From Alkalihalophilus marmarensis DSM 21297 (GTDB lineage Bacteria > Bacillota > Bacilli > Bacillales > Bacillaceae_D): a stretch of 64,000 bases of DNA. The position numbers and the translations under genes are program-made. Under the pieces are notes generated by a model that saw only the letters and a program-made list of their open reading frames with translations, had not been told where the DNA came from and did no database searches. Location of the stretch: NCBI RefSeq assembly GCF_000474275.2, contig NZ_ATAE01000032.1, positions 49,197 through 113,196 on the forward strand. Reading direction: 5' to 3'. Of this stretch, positions 7,922-17,175 are shown piece by piece (within the stretch, counting starts at the first letter, position 1; each line of letters starts with the position of its first letter).

Positions 7922-9902
7922 GATTATCGCTCCTAAACTGTAATGTTACCTTTGTTCCAATACCTTCTTTGCTCTCAATTAATAAACTGCCTTCATTCTC
8001 ATGCACATACTGGTGTGCAATGGCTAAGCCAAGTCCTGTTCCTTTTGATTTAGTTGTATAAAAAGGCTCTAAAACTTTCTGTGTCTCCTCCTCTGTCATC
8101 CCTACTCCGTTATCTTCTATTACAAAGACTACATCACACCCTTTAGCAAACAAACGTAAGCCCAGCTCTCCGTCTCTTTCTTCTTCTCTTTTTTCGACTA
8201 CCTCTTCTATCGCATCAATTCCGTTTATCATTAAATTCATGATTACTTGCTTTACTTGGTTCGCGTTGGCATAAATAAATTGCTCTTCTTGTAAGTCTAA
8301 ACGTAACTTGATTCCTTTATTAAGCAACGTCCGCTCAAAAAGAATGGTGCAATCACTTACTAGGTCTGTCAGCTGGACAGACTCTTTTTCATGTTCTCTT
8401 GGGCGGGCATAGTCAATTAATCCTTCAATTAACTGATTGACTCGATCGATTTCTTTAGGAACATACGTCGAGATCTCCCGTTGAAATCGTTCGTTATGAA
8501 GTTTTTTGGGAATCAGTTCTGCAAATGTTTTTATAGAAGTAAGCGGGTTCCGGATTTCATGGGCGATACCAGCTACTACTCTGCTTAGTGCCTGACTTTT
8601 TTCTTGTTCAAACACTTGAAGCCTCATCTGCCGCTCTTCTGTTATATCCTCAAACGTTACAATGACCCCAATCATTTCTCTTTGTATATTGAATAAAGGG
8701 TAAATATAATACCGTAAATAATAGACGCGGCCATCCTGCCGTCTCCACGTTGTCTCTTTTCCTAGGATGGATTCCTGCTTTTCAAATACTTGATGAAACG
8801 CCGCTTGTAACAATTGTGATATAAGCTCTACTGATTGATACGATTTGGTGAGAATACTCTTATCTTCACCTGCAATAGTTAAAGCTTTTGAATTAAGAGA
8901 AGTTATCATACCCTCTTCATTCACTGTCACAATTCCCCTTGGTGAGCTGTCTAATATTTGACGTTGGTACTCATCACTATTTTTCGTCTGAGTGATTTGC
9001 TCTTGCAATGTTTTATTTAAGTTTTTTAAGACATGTGTTTTTTTATCTACTTCTGCTTGGAGCCTTCTATTCCACCTGATTGCTAAAAACGTAATAATTA
9101 ATACAACGAGAAGCAGTCCGGCTGTTACTTTTACTGCAAGCCATAAACGGTCGGTTAAGAGGTTTTCATTACCAAACCACTGTTCATGTATTTCGGCATA
9201 CGTTCCGTTTTGTTTGACGGTTGTGATTGCTCGGTTTAATTCATCGACTAAATCAGGCCGCTCTCTTTGAACAGCCATAGCATAATCAATTGGCAGAAGA
9301 TAATTTCCGACAATTCGGAATTCAGAGTCCGTACCGCTTTCTTTAAGCAGATAATCAGCGGTTAAGACATTTCCAACAAAAGCCTCCGCACGTCCCATTA
9401 ATAATAATTGCATCGCTGTTCTTTGATTGCTTGTCACATGATATTGAATCCGTCTAATTGTTCGCAGGAATTCATATTCTGTTGTCTCTTTTTGCAGTGC
9501 TGTCTTCACATTTGTCAGCTGCGAAATCCCTTCGATCGTTTCATCTGCTTCTTCCGCTACAACAAGACCGACAGACGTGTTCAGCACCGAATCAGTGTAA
9601 TTCATTGTCGCTGTTCGCTGCTCATGAAACGAAGCGGATAAAACAATATCAACCTCTTGATTTTCAAGAGCATGATAGGCTTCTTCTTGTGTCATCGGCT
9701 CATAAATGAGTTCTTTTCCGAGATAGTGATTTAACTCCTCCATCAAATCAATGAGAAAACCCTCATGCTGAATTCCCTCTAACATATGAAGGGGAGGCAA
9801 ATTAGGGTCATATGCGATCCTGAGTGCTTCTTCTGCTCTTACGCTTTGGCTCAATAGAAGCATGGCCGCTAGGAGAAATATAAGTAGTTTAGGTGCATTC
9901 AT
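7899..9902 (-). CDS. Sensor histidine kinase with periplasmic-binding-protein sensor
   Basis: Membrane sensor kinase of 667 aa. A signal sequence (1-23) is followed by an extracellular SBP_bac_3 domain (about 25-250: LRIAYDPNLPPL, EVDIVLSAS), one membrane helix (about 255-277), a short coiled region, a PAS domain (about 310-430), HisKA with AGIAHEIRNPLTS, and HATPase motifs MNLMINGIDAI, EDNGVGM and TTKSKGTGLGLAIA. The solute-binding ectodomain suggests direct sensing of an amino-acid- or carboxylate-like ligand, plausibly the TRAP substrate. AAGGAGA lies 7 bases before ATG 9902. First gene of the two-gene operon with the sigma-54 regulator. Confidence 0.93.
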   Translation of the reverse strand: MNAPKLLIFLLAAMLLLSQSVRAEEALRIAYDPNLPPLHMLEGIQHEGFLIDLMEELNHYLGKELIYEPMTQEEAYHALENQEVDIVLSASFHEQRTATMNYTDSVLNTSVGLVVAEEADETIEGISQLTNVKTALQKETTEYEFLRTIRRIQYHVTSNQRTAMQLLLMGRAEAFVGNVLTADYLLKESGTDSEFRIVGNYLLPIDYAMAVQRERPDLVDELNRAITTVKQNGTYAEIHEQWFGNENLLTDRLWLAVKVTAGLLLVVLIITFLAIRWNRRLQAEVDKKTHVLKNLNKTLQEQITQTKNSDEYQRQILDSSPRGIVTVNEEGMITSLNSKALTIAGEDKSILTKSYQSVELISQLLQAAFHQVFEKQESILGKETTWRRQDGRVYYLRYYIYPLFNIQREMIGVIVTFEDITEERQMRLQVFEQEKSQALSRVVAGIAHEIRNPLTSIKTFAELIPKKLHNERFQREISTYVPKEIDRVNQLIEGLIDYARPREHEKESVQLTDLVSDCTILFERTLLNKGIKLRLDLQEEQFIYANANQVKQVIMNLMINGIDAIEEVVEKREEERDGELGLRLFAKGCDVVFVIEDNGVGMTEEETQKVLEPFYTTKSKGTGLGLAIAHQYVHENEGSLLIESKEGIGTKVTLQFRSDNHEKNRNH

Positions 9903-10053
9903 CCTGGTGTCTCCTTATGTATTATGCTTGCGATTACGCTTATCCTTTTGACTCGTTGAAAAATGACTCAACACTCATGATTATTTCGCAACATGCCTAG
10001 TCGTATGGTATCATACAGTACGTAAGGAAAACAGAGAATTGAGGGATAAACCA

Positions 10054-11811
10054 ATGAAAACCGTCGTTACGACGTTGAATGCCAAATATATCCACACTTG
10101 TTTGGCACTTAGATGTTTAAAAGCTTATGCAGAACCTGAATTTCCAATTGAAATGGTTGAATATACGATAAAAGATCCTGTCATGAATATTGTTTCTGAT
10201 TTGTTTGAACGTAAACCAGATGTGATCGGCTTCAGCTGTTACATTTGGAACATAGAAGAAACACTTAAAGTCATTGAAATGCTTAAAAAGGTCATGCCTG
10301 AAGTAAAAATCGTATTAGGCGGACCAGAAGTTTCTTATGACACGAAAGATTGGCTTGAGATGACCCCTGATGCAGACTTTATTGTCGTTGGTGAAGGGGA
10401 AGAGACCTTTAAACAGCTGCTTGAAGAATTATCGACAACTGCTAAGTATCACATGGTCTTTGGCCTTGCTTATCGAAAAGGGGAAGAAGTGATCATTAAT
10501 GCTCCCCGTCCGAAGTTAAAGTTAGAAGAGGTTCCTACTCCTTATCGCTTTGATGAGGATTTAGACGGGTTGTCAAAAAGAGTGACCTATTTTGAAACAA
10601 GCCGCGGATGCCCATACAGCTGTCAATTCTGTTTATCTTCTATTGAAGTAGGCGTGCGATATATTGATATAGATCGGGTAAAAAGTGATTTATTGTACTT
10701 GATTGAAAACGGGGCTAAGCTGATCAAATTTGTAGACCGCACGTTTAATATAAAAAGAGACTATGCGCTAGAAATCTTCCAATTCCTAATTGATAACCAT
10801 CAAGGCTGCGTCTTTCAATTTGAAATCACCGCAGATATTATGCGTCCGGAAGTATTATCCTTTTTAAATGAACATGCTCCTAAAGGCATTTTCCGTTTTG
10901 AGATCGGTGTTCAGTCAACAAATGATGCGACAAATGAACTTGTACAACGCCGTCAAAACTTCCAAAAGCTCACACGTACTGTAACGATGGTTAAAGAAGG
11001 CGGCAAAATTGATCAACATCTAGACTTAATCGCTGGCCTTCCTGAAGAAGATTATAACTCTTTTAGGAATACTTTTAATGATGTATTTGCTCTTCGTGCT
11101 GAGGAACTGCAGCTAGGTTTCTTAAAGATGCTAAGAGGTACCGGTCTTCGTCTTCGTGCAGATGACCATAATTATGTGTATATGAACCATGCGCCATATG
11201 AAATTTTAAGCAATAATATCCTGCCGTTTTCTGATATTGTGCGTATTAAGCGAGTAGAAGATGTATTAGAGAAGTATTGGAATGCCCACCGGATGGATAC
11301 AACAGTCGAATACCTTGTTGAAAAAGTATTCGACTCTCCTTTTGACTTCTTTCAAGAGTTTGGTGACTTCTGGGAATCAAAAGGCTGGTCTAGAATCGGC
11401 CATCAATTAGAAGACTTATTTACACGTCTTTATCAGTTTTTAGAAGCGAGATCGATGCCTAACCTCGATTTCATTAAAGGGCTCATGATGATTGATTACT
11501 TCAAAAACCATAAACATAAACCTCGTAAAACATGGTGGGGCTTTTCTTTACCTAAAGAGCAGCAAAGTGCTATTTTACGCCGCTTAGCAGAAGCACCAGA
11601 GCAAGTAAATGAAGAGTTCAGCTCACTTAAATTAAATGAAAAAGAACTTCACAAGCATACAATGATTGAAGTACTGCCATTCTCCTTGAAATCGTACCTA
11701 GAAGATGGCACGATTGAAGCGACTGAAGAGCTGTTAATTGCCTATTTTAACCCTAAGGTAGAAAAAAGCTCATTGTATACTGCACCTCTCCATTCAATGG
11801 CAGTACATTAA
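10054..11811 (+). CDS. B12-binding-domain radical SAM protein (DUF4080 type)
   Basis: Protein of 585 aa with an N-terminal cobalamin-binding-like Rossmann domain (1-130; VIGFSCYIWN, VLGGPEVSYD, GEGEETF), then a radical SAM domain whose cluster ligands are CPYSCQFC near residues 186-193. The C-terminal half (from about 380) resembles DUF4080. The family does [4Fe-4S]/SAM radical chemistry, in some members with cobalamin; the substrate is unknown. ATG 10054 is chosen because TGAGGG lies about 7 bases upstream; an in-frame TTG five codons earlier overlaps that ribosome site. Monocistronic, ending at a hairpin. Confidence 0.85.
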   Translation: MKTVVTTLNAKYIHTCLALRCLKAYAEPEFPIEMVEYTIKDPVMNIVSDLFERKPDVIGFSCYIWNIEETLKVIEMLKKVMPEVKIVLGGPEVSYDTKDWLEMTPDADFIVVGEGEETFKQLLEELSTTAKYHMVFGLAYRKGEEVIINAPRPKLKLEEVPTPYRFDEDLDGLSKRVTYFETSRGCPYSCQFCLSSIEVGVRYIDIDRVKSDLLYLIENGAKLIKFVDRTFNIKRDYALEIFQFLIDNHQGCVFQFEITADIMRPEVLSFLNEHAPKGIFRFEIGVQSTNDATNELVQRRQNFQKLTRTVTMVKEGGKIDQHLDLIAGLPEEDYNSFRNTFNDVFALRAEELQLGFLKMLRGTGLRLRADDHNYVYMNHAPYEILSNNILPFSDIVRIKRVEDVLEKYWNAHRMDTTVEYLVEKVFDSPFDFFQEFGDFWESKGWSRIGHQLEDLFTRLYQFLEARSMPNLDFIKGLMMIDYFKNHKHKPRKTWWGFSLPKEQQSAILRRLAEAPEQVNEEFSSLKLNEKELHKHTMIEVLPFSLKSYLEDGTIEATEELLIAYFNPKVEKSSLYTAPLHSMAVH

Positions 11812-11830
11812 TCTCACATAAAAACACTGT

Positions 11831-11862
11831 AAAAAACCAATGTCTTAGTGGCATTGGTTTTT
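11831..11862 (+). terminator. Terminator after radical SAM gene
   Basis: 10-bp stem AAAACCAATG/CATTGGTTTT with a 9-base loop, followed by TT. Confidence 0.8.
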
Positions 11863-11946
11863 ACGTTTGATTGCTTTTGATTTGGGTTAGCCGTTTATTT
11901 ATGTAATAATAAAACAATTAACTTATTCGTTCAGGAGGCAGATATA

Positions 11947-12696
11947 ATGAATACAATTATTAACACTCAGTTAAATCATCGTTCTTATCGTTCTTACACT
12001 TCAAAAAAAATAGAACCAGAAAAATTAGATGCAGTTATTAAAGCTTCACAAGCTGCCCCTTCATGGATCAATGGCCAGCAAGTATCGATTATTGCTGTTT
12101 TTGACGATCAAAGAAAGAAACGCTTGTCTGAGTTAGTTGGCAATCAAGCCTACGTTGCTGAAGCACCTGTTTTTCTCATCTTCTGTGCCGATTTTTATAG
12201 AGCTCAACTTGCAGGAGAGGTGCATGGTAAAACGCTCGAAGCCATCGATGATGTCGATGCCCTTCTAGTAGGTGCCACAGATGTTGGACTAGCTATGTCA
12301 AATGCCATTACTGCTGCTGAATCTCTTGACCTTGGCACCGTGCCGATCGGAGGCATCCGCAAAAATCCGCTTGAGGTGATTGAATTGCTAGAACTGCCAA
12401 AGCATGTCATCCCTATTGCGGGCTTATGCGTAGGGTATCCTAGTGAAGACCCCGGCTTAAAACCTCGTCTCCCAAAAGAAGCGATCTATCATGAGGAAAG
12501 CTACCAAACAAATGTAGCGGCATTGATTGAATCATATGATCAGTCTATGAGTGCATACATGCATAAGCGGACGAACGGAGCCCAATCTACCTCGTGGACC
12601 GAGCGGGTTTCAAGCTTTTACGAGAAACCTTACTATACGTCTATTGCCCAAATGCTTGAGAAGCAAGGCTTTACATGTAAAAACATTAAAGAATAA
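11947..12696 (+). CDS. NADPH-dependent FMN oxidoreductase (NfrA/nitroreductase family)
   Basis: Flavin reductase/nitroreductase of 249 aa. Typical features are the N-terminal HRSYRSYTSKKIE, APSWINGQQVSII, FLIFCADFYRA, GTVPIGGIRKNP and GLCVGYP followed by KPRLPKEAIYHEE. These match NfrA/YcnD-like proteins that reduce FMN and nitro compounds with NADPH and are tied to oxidative and disulfide stress in Bacillus. A very strong AGGAGG sits 7-8 bases upstream of the ATG. Monocistronic, ends at a perfect palindromic terminator. Confidence 0.9.
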   Translation: MNTIINTQLNHRSYRSYTSKKIEPEKLDAVIKASQAAPSWINGQQVSIIAVFDDQRKKRLSELVGNQAYVAEAPVFLIFCADFYRAQLAGEVHGKTLEAIDDVDALLVGATDVGLAMSNAITAAESLDLGTVPIGGIRKNPLEVIELLELPKHVIPIAGLCVGYPSEDPGLKPRLPKEAIYHEESYQTNVAALIESYDQSMSAYMHKRTNGAQSTSWTERVSSFYEKPYYTSIAQMLEKQGFTCKNIKE

Positions 12697-12705
12697 TGAT
12701 TAAAG

Positions 12706-12731
12706 AAAACCCGCAGAGCTCTGCGGGTTTT
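12706..12731. terminator. Bidirectional terminator
   Basis: 26-bp perfect palindrome with arms AAAACCCGCAGAG and CTCTGCGGGTTTT. It serves both the flavin reductase gene and the convergent EAL gene, whose stop codon overlaps it. Confidence 0.9.
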
Positions 12732-13785
12732 AATTTGCATATGGGTATACATTTGTAACAGGATTTTTTTGAGGCCTCCCAAAATAGTACCCCTGAGCAA
12801 GTGGAATGTTTATGTCCAAACAGAACTCTGCCTCTTCCTTCCTTTCAATTCCTTCTGCAAGTAATGTAATGCCGTACGCGTCTGCCACACTGACTATTTC
12901 TTTGATTTTAGCCTGGTTGGTTTCATTTTGATCACAGTAATCGATAATAGCACGATCAATCTTGGCAAAATTAGGCTTAAGTTCTTTTAACACTTCAACT
13001 GTTGCGAAACCAGCTCCTAAATCATCTAGAGCCACATGAATTCCCTCACTTTGATAAACCGTAAAAATCTTTTTCAAATGGTTTACATCATGAATCTTTT
13101 CTGTCTCCACCACTTCAAACACTAAATCTTCCGGACGAACTTGATGACGTTCTACTGCTTTTAACGTGCTCTTCAGACAGTGAGCAGGATCATAAATTGA
13201 AGAAGGCAGAAAATTAATAAATCGTTTCATCCCATTTTCTAACAATTTTGCGCTGATTTCAATTGAAGAGATCCGTGCTTGGCTGTCTAGAATAGATTGT
13301 AAACCTGCTTTTTGAGAGAAAGAAAACAGACTGCCTGGATTAAATGATAGATGAGGCGGTGTAGACCTGACTAGAAATTCATACCCGTACACGTCATTCG
13401 TTTGTAATTTGATGACAGGCTGAATATGCTGGGTAAATAACCCTTCGTTAATAACTTTGACTAGAGGCCACTGCATAATCCGTTCTCTTAACTGGAGATA
13501 GGGTATAAATCGGGCAAAATGTGCCTCCCCGTATGCTGAATATGTCGCTTGCACTTCTTCACTTGAAAGTAACTCTGCATCTAGCTGCTCTATTAATTGA
13601 AGCAGCTCTTCTTTGCCAGCATACTCGATATAAAAGATATCATTTTCATTTACTATGTATGTAAACTGCTCATGCTGTAATCTCGTAATGAGCTTCATCA
13701 TCTTATGTTCTTCCTTCATTCTCACAAGCAACTGTCCTTTATCTGGAAGATTAGGGATATGACCACATCTGGTGCAACTGTTCAA
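12730..13785 (-). CDS. EAL-domain cyclic-di-GMP phosphodiesterase-like protein
   Basis: Cytosolic protein of 351 aa. A short N-terminal CTRCG motif is followed by a roughly 100-residue unassigned region and a C-terminal EAL domain. Catalytic-type positions look kept: EFL in place of EAL (YGYEFLVRS), INFLP, EVVETEK, LDDLGAGFA, KIDRAIID, AEGIE and QGYYFGRP. Hydrolysis of c-di-GMP is therefore plausible. The start is taken as TTG 13785 because AGGAGGAG lies 5-7 bases upstream; the upstream in-frame region has no ribosome site. The CxxCG might bind a metal together with unseen ligands, which is not proven. Confidence 0.85.
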   Translation of the reverse strand: MNSCTRCGHIPNLPDKGQLLVRMKEEHKMMKLITRLQHEQFTYIVNENDIFYIEYAGKEELLQLIEQLDAELLSSEEVQATYSAYGEAHFARFIPYLQLRERIMQWPLVKVINEGLFTQHIQPVIKLQTNDVYGYEFLVRSTPPHLSFNPGSLFSFSQKAGLQSILDSQARISSIEISAKLLENGMKRFINFLPSSIYDPAHCLKSTLKAVERHQVRPEDLVFEVVETEKIHDVNHLKKIFTVYQSEGIHVALDDLGAGFATVEVLKELKPNFAKIDRAIIDYCDQNETNQAKIKEIVSVADAYGITLLAEGIERKEEAEFCLDINIPLAQGYYFGRPQKNPVTNVYPYAN

Positions 13786-13895
13786 ACGAACTCCTCCTCT
13801 AATGTATATTGTAAGTACTATACCACCTTTATAGTTATTTAAAACTATTACTATTGTAATATGTTTATTCAGTTTTGACATGTATGATGCACTAG

Positions 13896-13924
13896 AAAAA
13901 GCCATGTTATCTAAACATGGCTTT
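13896..13924 (-). terminator. Terminator of the methylmalonyl-CoA operon
   Basis: 11-bp stem AAAGCCATGTT/AACATGGCTTT with a 5-base loop, T-run in the minus direction, 30 bp after the meaB stop. Confidence 0.85.
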
Positions 13925-13953
13925 CACTTTTTAATTACTGCTCCCTGATGAGG

Positions 13954-14952
13954 CTATTTTTTTGTCATTTCTAACAGCTCTAAAGCTGCTTTAGTAGCTG
14001 AAGCCTCACCTGATAAGACTTGGTGCTGCATTTCAGGAAGGCGGCTTTTAATTATCTCCTGTTCATAAAATTGTGCAAGAACTTGCTCCTCAATCAAATC
14101 TTTAAACCACCGGAGAGCTTGTTCATTTCTTCTTTTTAAGAAAAGGTCATTCTCTTCCATATGCTCTTTATGTTCTTTTATAACAGACCAGATATGATCG
14201 ACACCCTCACCTGTCAAAGCAGAAACAGTGTAGGCCTTCGTTGCCCATCCTTCTGTGATCGGCGGCAGCAGGTGAAGCATTCGATTCAATTCCACCCTGG
14301 CTTGTTGTGCTGCTTGTTTATTAGGTCCATCGGCTTTATTAATAAACATCGCATCGGCCATTTCCATAATCCCTTTTTTCATTCCTTGGAGCTCATCTCC
14401 TGCTCCAGTCAGCATTAATACAAGAAAGAAGTCTACCATTGAACGGACGGCTACTTCGCTTTGACCAACACCGACAGTCTCTACAATAATCACATCATAG
14501 CCTGCCGCTTCACATAAAAGAAGCGTTTCGCGGGTCTTTCTAGCTACACCGCCAAGAGTGCCACCTGCAGGGGAAGGTCTGACATAAGCATTAGGGTGGC
14601 GCGATAATTGCTCCATTCGAGTTTTATCACCTAAAATACTGCCTCCAGTTAGAGTGCTAGAAGGGTCTACGGCTAATACCGCTACCTTATGTCCCCTCTC
14701 ACAGAGCATCATTCCGAATGCTTCAATCAGGGTGCTTTTTCCTGCTCCTGGCACACCTGAAAAGCCAATCCGTATCGAGTTTCCTGTATGAGGCATTAAC
14801 TCTGTTAAGACATCCTGAGCTAATTTCAAATGTTTCTTTGCATTGCTCTCCACTAGGGTAATCGCTCTTGCCAAGAGGGCTCGATTTTGCTCTTTTACAC
14901 CCTTTACATACTCATCAACTGTTAACTGCTTTCTTTTAGGGGGCTGTGCCAT
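13954..14952 (-). CDS. meaB: Methylmalonyl-CoA mutase-associated GTPase MeaB
   Basis: G3E P-loop GTPase of 332 aa (MeaB/ArgK family). It gates adenosylcobalamin loading and protects methylmalonyl-CoA mutase from inactivation. Walker A is [15 protein letters not shown] near residue 60; AVDPSS, the GGTLGGVARKTRE switch region, VETVGVGQSE and NKADG (guanine specificity) are all present. GGGAGGAG lies 7-8 bases before ATG 14952. It follows mutB by 57 bp and ends the operon, matching its known partnership with the mutase. Older annotations call this family ArgK kinase; the mutase context argues for MeaB. Confidence 0.93.
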   Translation of the reverse strand: MAQPPKRKQLTVDEYVKGVKEQNRALLARAITLVESNAKKHLKLAQDVLTELMPHTGNSIRIGFSGVPGAGKSTLIEAFGMMLCERGHKVAVLAVDPSSTLTGGSILGDKTRMEQLSRHPNAYVRPSPAGGTLGGVARKTRETLLLCEAAGYDVIIVETVGVGQSEVAVRSMVDFFLVLMLTGAGDELQGMKKGIMEMADAMFINKADGPNKQAAQQARVELNRMLHLLPPITEGWATKAYTVSALTGEGVDHIWSVIKEHKEHMEENDLFLKRRNEQALRWFKDLIEEQVLAQFYEQEIIKSRLPEMQHQVLSGEASATKAALELLEMTKK

Positions 14953-15009
14953 ACCTTTTCTCCTCCCTTTTCGAACGAAAAAACTAAATCTAAAAAGAAA
15001 GAAGAAGTG

Positions 15010-17175
15010 TTACTCCACTTCTTCTTCTAAGCCGAGCCGCTCTATTAATTCTTCAAGAATCTGCGCTGCTGCAACCGGGATCACTGTACCAGGTCCGAAA
15101 ATGGCTGCCGCTCCGTTTTCTTTTAAGAATTCATAGTCTTGAGCAGGAATAACTCCGCCTATAATCACTAAAATATCTTCACGTCCATGTTTCTTTAATT
15201 CTTCTACTACTTGTGGCAATAGCGTTTTATGACCGGCAGCAAGTGAACTCATTCCAATGACATGGACATCATTTTCTACTGCTTGCAGAGCGGCTTCTGC
15301 TGGTGTCTGGAACAATGGCCCGATATCAACGTCAAATCCCATATCAGCAAATGCAGTGGAAATCACCTTTGCTCCGCGATCATGTCCATCTTGTCCCATC
15401 TTTGCAATCATGATTCTCGGCCTGCGTCCTTCTGCTTGCTCAAATTCATCCGTTAATTTGCGGATATTTTCCATCTCTTCATTCTCTCCAAACTCAGAAC
15501 GGTACACCCCGCTAATTGATCGGATGACCGCTTTATGTCTGCCTACTACTTTCTCATAAGCCATAGAAATCTCACCTAAGCTAGCACGTGCACGAGCAGC
15601 ATCTACTGCTAATTCTAACAGATTTCCTTCACCTGTTTCTGCAGCTTTGGTGATTGCAGCTAAAGCGGCTTCTACTTTCGCTTCATCACGCTGTGCACGC
15701 AGCTTTTCTAAACGGCGGATCTGCGCCTCGCGAACGACTGTATTATCGATATTTAAAATATCTAACGGCTCTTCTGCATCCAGACGATAAGTATTTACCC
15801 CAATGATTGTTTCTTTCTTTGAATCAATATGCGCCTGCCTTCTAGCCGCAGCTTCTTCAATTCGCATTTTCGGTAGCCCTGTTTCGATCGCCTTAGCCAT
15901 CCCGCCAAGCTCTTCAATCTCCTCAATATGAGCCCATGCCTTTTCTAGAAGCTCAGCCGTTAGAGACTCTACATAATAAGAACCTCCCCACGGATCAAGG
16001 ACGTTAGTTAAACCCGTTTCATCTTGTAAGTAAAGCTGAGTATTACGAGCGATCCTTGCAGAGAAATCCGTAGGTAGGGCAATGGCTTCATCTAATGCGT
16101 TCGTATGAAGGGATTGCGTGTGCCCCATTGAGGCTGCCATGGCTTCAATGCAAGTACGCACAACATTATTGTATGGATCTTGCTCTGTTAAGCTCCACCC
16201 TGATGTTTGTGAGTGAGTGCGAAGGGCAAGGGATTTATCATTTTTAGGATTAAACGGCTTAATCAGTTTCGCCCAAATTAAACGAGCTGCACGCATTTTC
16301 GCCACTTCCATATAATAATTCATGCCGATTGCCCAGAAAAAGGACAGCCTAGGCGCAAATGAATCAATATCAAGCCCTGCTTTTATACCCGTTCTTACAT
16401 ACTCAAGGCCATCAGCTAGTGTGTAGGCAAGCTCGATATCCGCTGTCGCACCAGCTTCCTGCATATGATAACCGGAAATACTAATACTATTAAATTTCGG
16501 CATGTACTTTGAAGTATATTCAAAGATATCAGCAATCGCTTTCATAGAAGCTTCTGGAGGATAAATATATGTGTTTCGTACCATATACTCCTTCAAGATA
16601 TCATTTTGAATCGTACCAGTGAGCTGTTCTGGCTTAACACCCTGCTCTTCTGCTGCAACAATGTAGAATGCCAAGATCGGCAGTACAGCCCCGTTCATCG
16701 TCATAGAAACAGACATCTGATCAAGCGGGATCCCGTCAAATAATATTTTCATATCAAGAATAGAATCTACGGCAACGCCGGCTTTACCAACATCGCCAAC
16801 TACTCGTTCATGGTCACTGTCATAACCACGGTGGGTAGCTAGATCAAAAGCAATCGACAATCCTTTTTGGCCGGCTGCTAGGTTTCTGCGATAAAACGCA
16901 TTACTTTCCTCTGCTGTTGAGAACCCGGCATATTGTCTAACCGTCCAAGGTCTTGTTTTATACATAGCTGGGTAAGGTCCGCGAAAGAACGGAGCAAGTC
17001 CCGCCACATAATTTAAATGCTTCATTCCCTGTGTATCATCTTTGGAGTAGCTAGACTTAACTGCAATCTTCTCCATTGTTTCGATTGTGTCAACTGTTTG
17101 TTCCACTTGACTCTCTGTTACTGACCGGCCGTCAAATACAGGAAACGCCATCTTATCAAAGGATGGTTTTGTCAT
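15010..17175 (-). CDS. mutB: Methylmalonyl-CoA mutase large subunit
   Basis: Catalytic alpha subunit of 721 aa of the adenosylcobalamin-dependent mutase that interconverts (R)-methylmalonyl-CoA and succinyl-CoA. The TIM-barrel half has [44 protein letters not shown] and [12 protein letters not shown]. The C-terminal cobalamin domain has the base-off DxHxxG motif ([11 protein letters not shown], about residue 597) and GPLFQTP. The start is ATG 17175, with GGAGG 8 bases upstream; it overlaps the mutA stop in an ATGA arrangement, so the two subunits are coupled. Confidence 0.96.
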   Translation of the reverse strand: MTKPSFDKMAFPVFDGRSVTESQVEQTVDTIETMEKIAVKSSYSKDDTQGMKHLNYVAGLAPFFRGPYPAMYKTRPWTVRQYAGFSTAEESNAFYRRNLAAGQKGLSIAFDLATHRGYDSDHERVVGDVGKAGVAVDSILDMKILFDGIPLDQMSVSMTMNGAVLPILAFYIVAAEEQGVKPEQLTGTIQNDILKEYMVRNTYIYPPEASMKAIADIFEYTSKYMPKFNSISISGYHMQEAGATADIELAYTLADGLEYVRTGIKAGLDIDSFAPRLSFFWAIGMNYYMEVAKMRAARLIWAKLIKPFNPKNDKSLALRTHSQTSGWSLTEQDPYNNVVRTCIEAMAASMGHTQSLHTNALDEAIALPTDFSARIARNTQLYLQDETGLTNVLDPWGGSYYVESLTAELLEKAWAHIEEIEELGGMAKAIETGLPKMRIEEAAARRQAHIDSKKETIIGVNTYRLDAEEPLDILNIDNTVVREAQIRRLEKLRAQRDEAKVEAALAAITKAAETGEGNLLELAVDAARARASLGEISMAYEKVVGRHKAVIRSISGVYRSEFGENEEMENIRKLTDEFEQAEGRRPRIMIAKMGQDGHDRGAKVISTAFADMGFDVDIGPLFQTPAEAALQAVENDVHVIGMSSLAAGHKTLLPQVVEELKKHGREDILVIIGGVIPAQDYEFLKENGAAAIFGPGTVIPVAAAQILEELIERLGLEEEVE

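Noticed and set aside
13786..13905. N-terminal extension of the EAL protein
   Set aside because: It reads through the operon terminator of meaB and the promoter region; the ribosome site points to TTG 13785.
13954..14952. ArgK arginine/ornithine transport kinase
   Set aside because: Same family, but the mutase operon and G3E motifs support MeaB.
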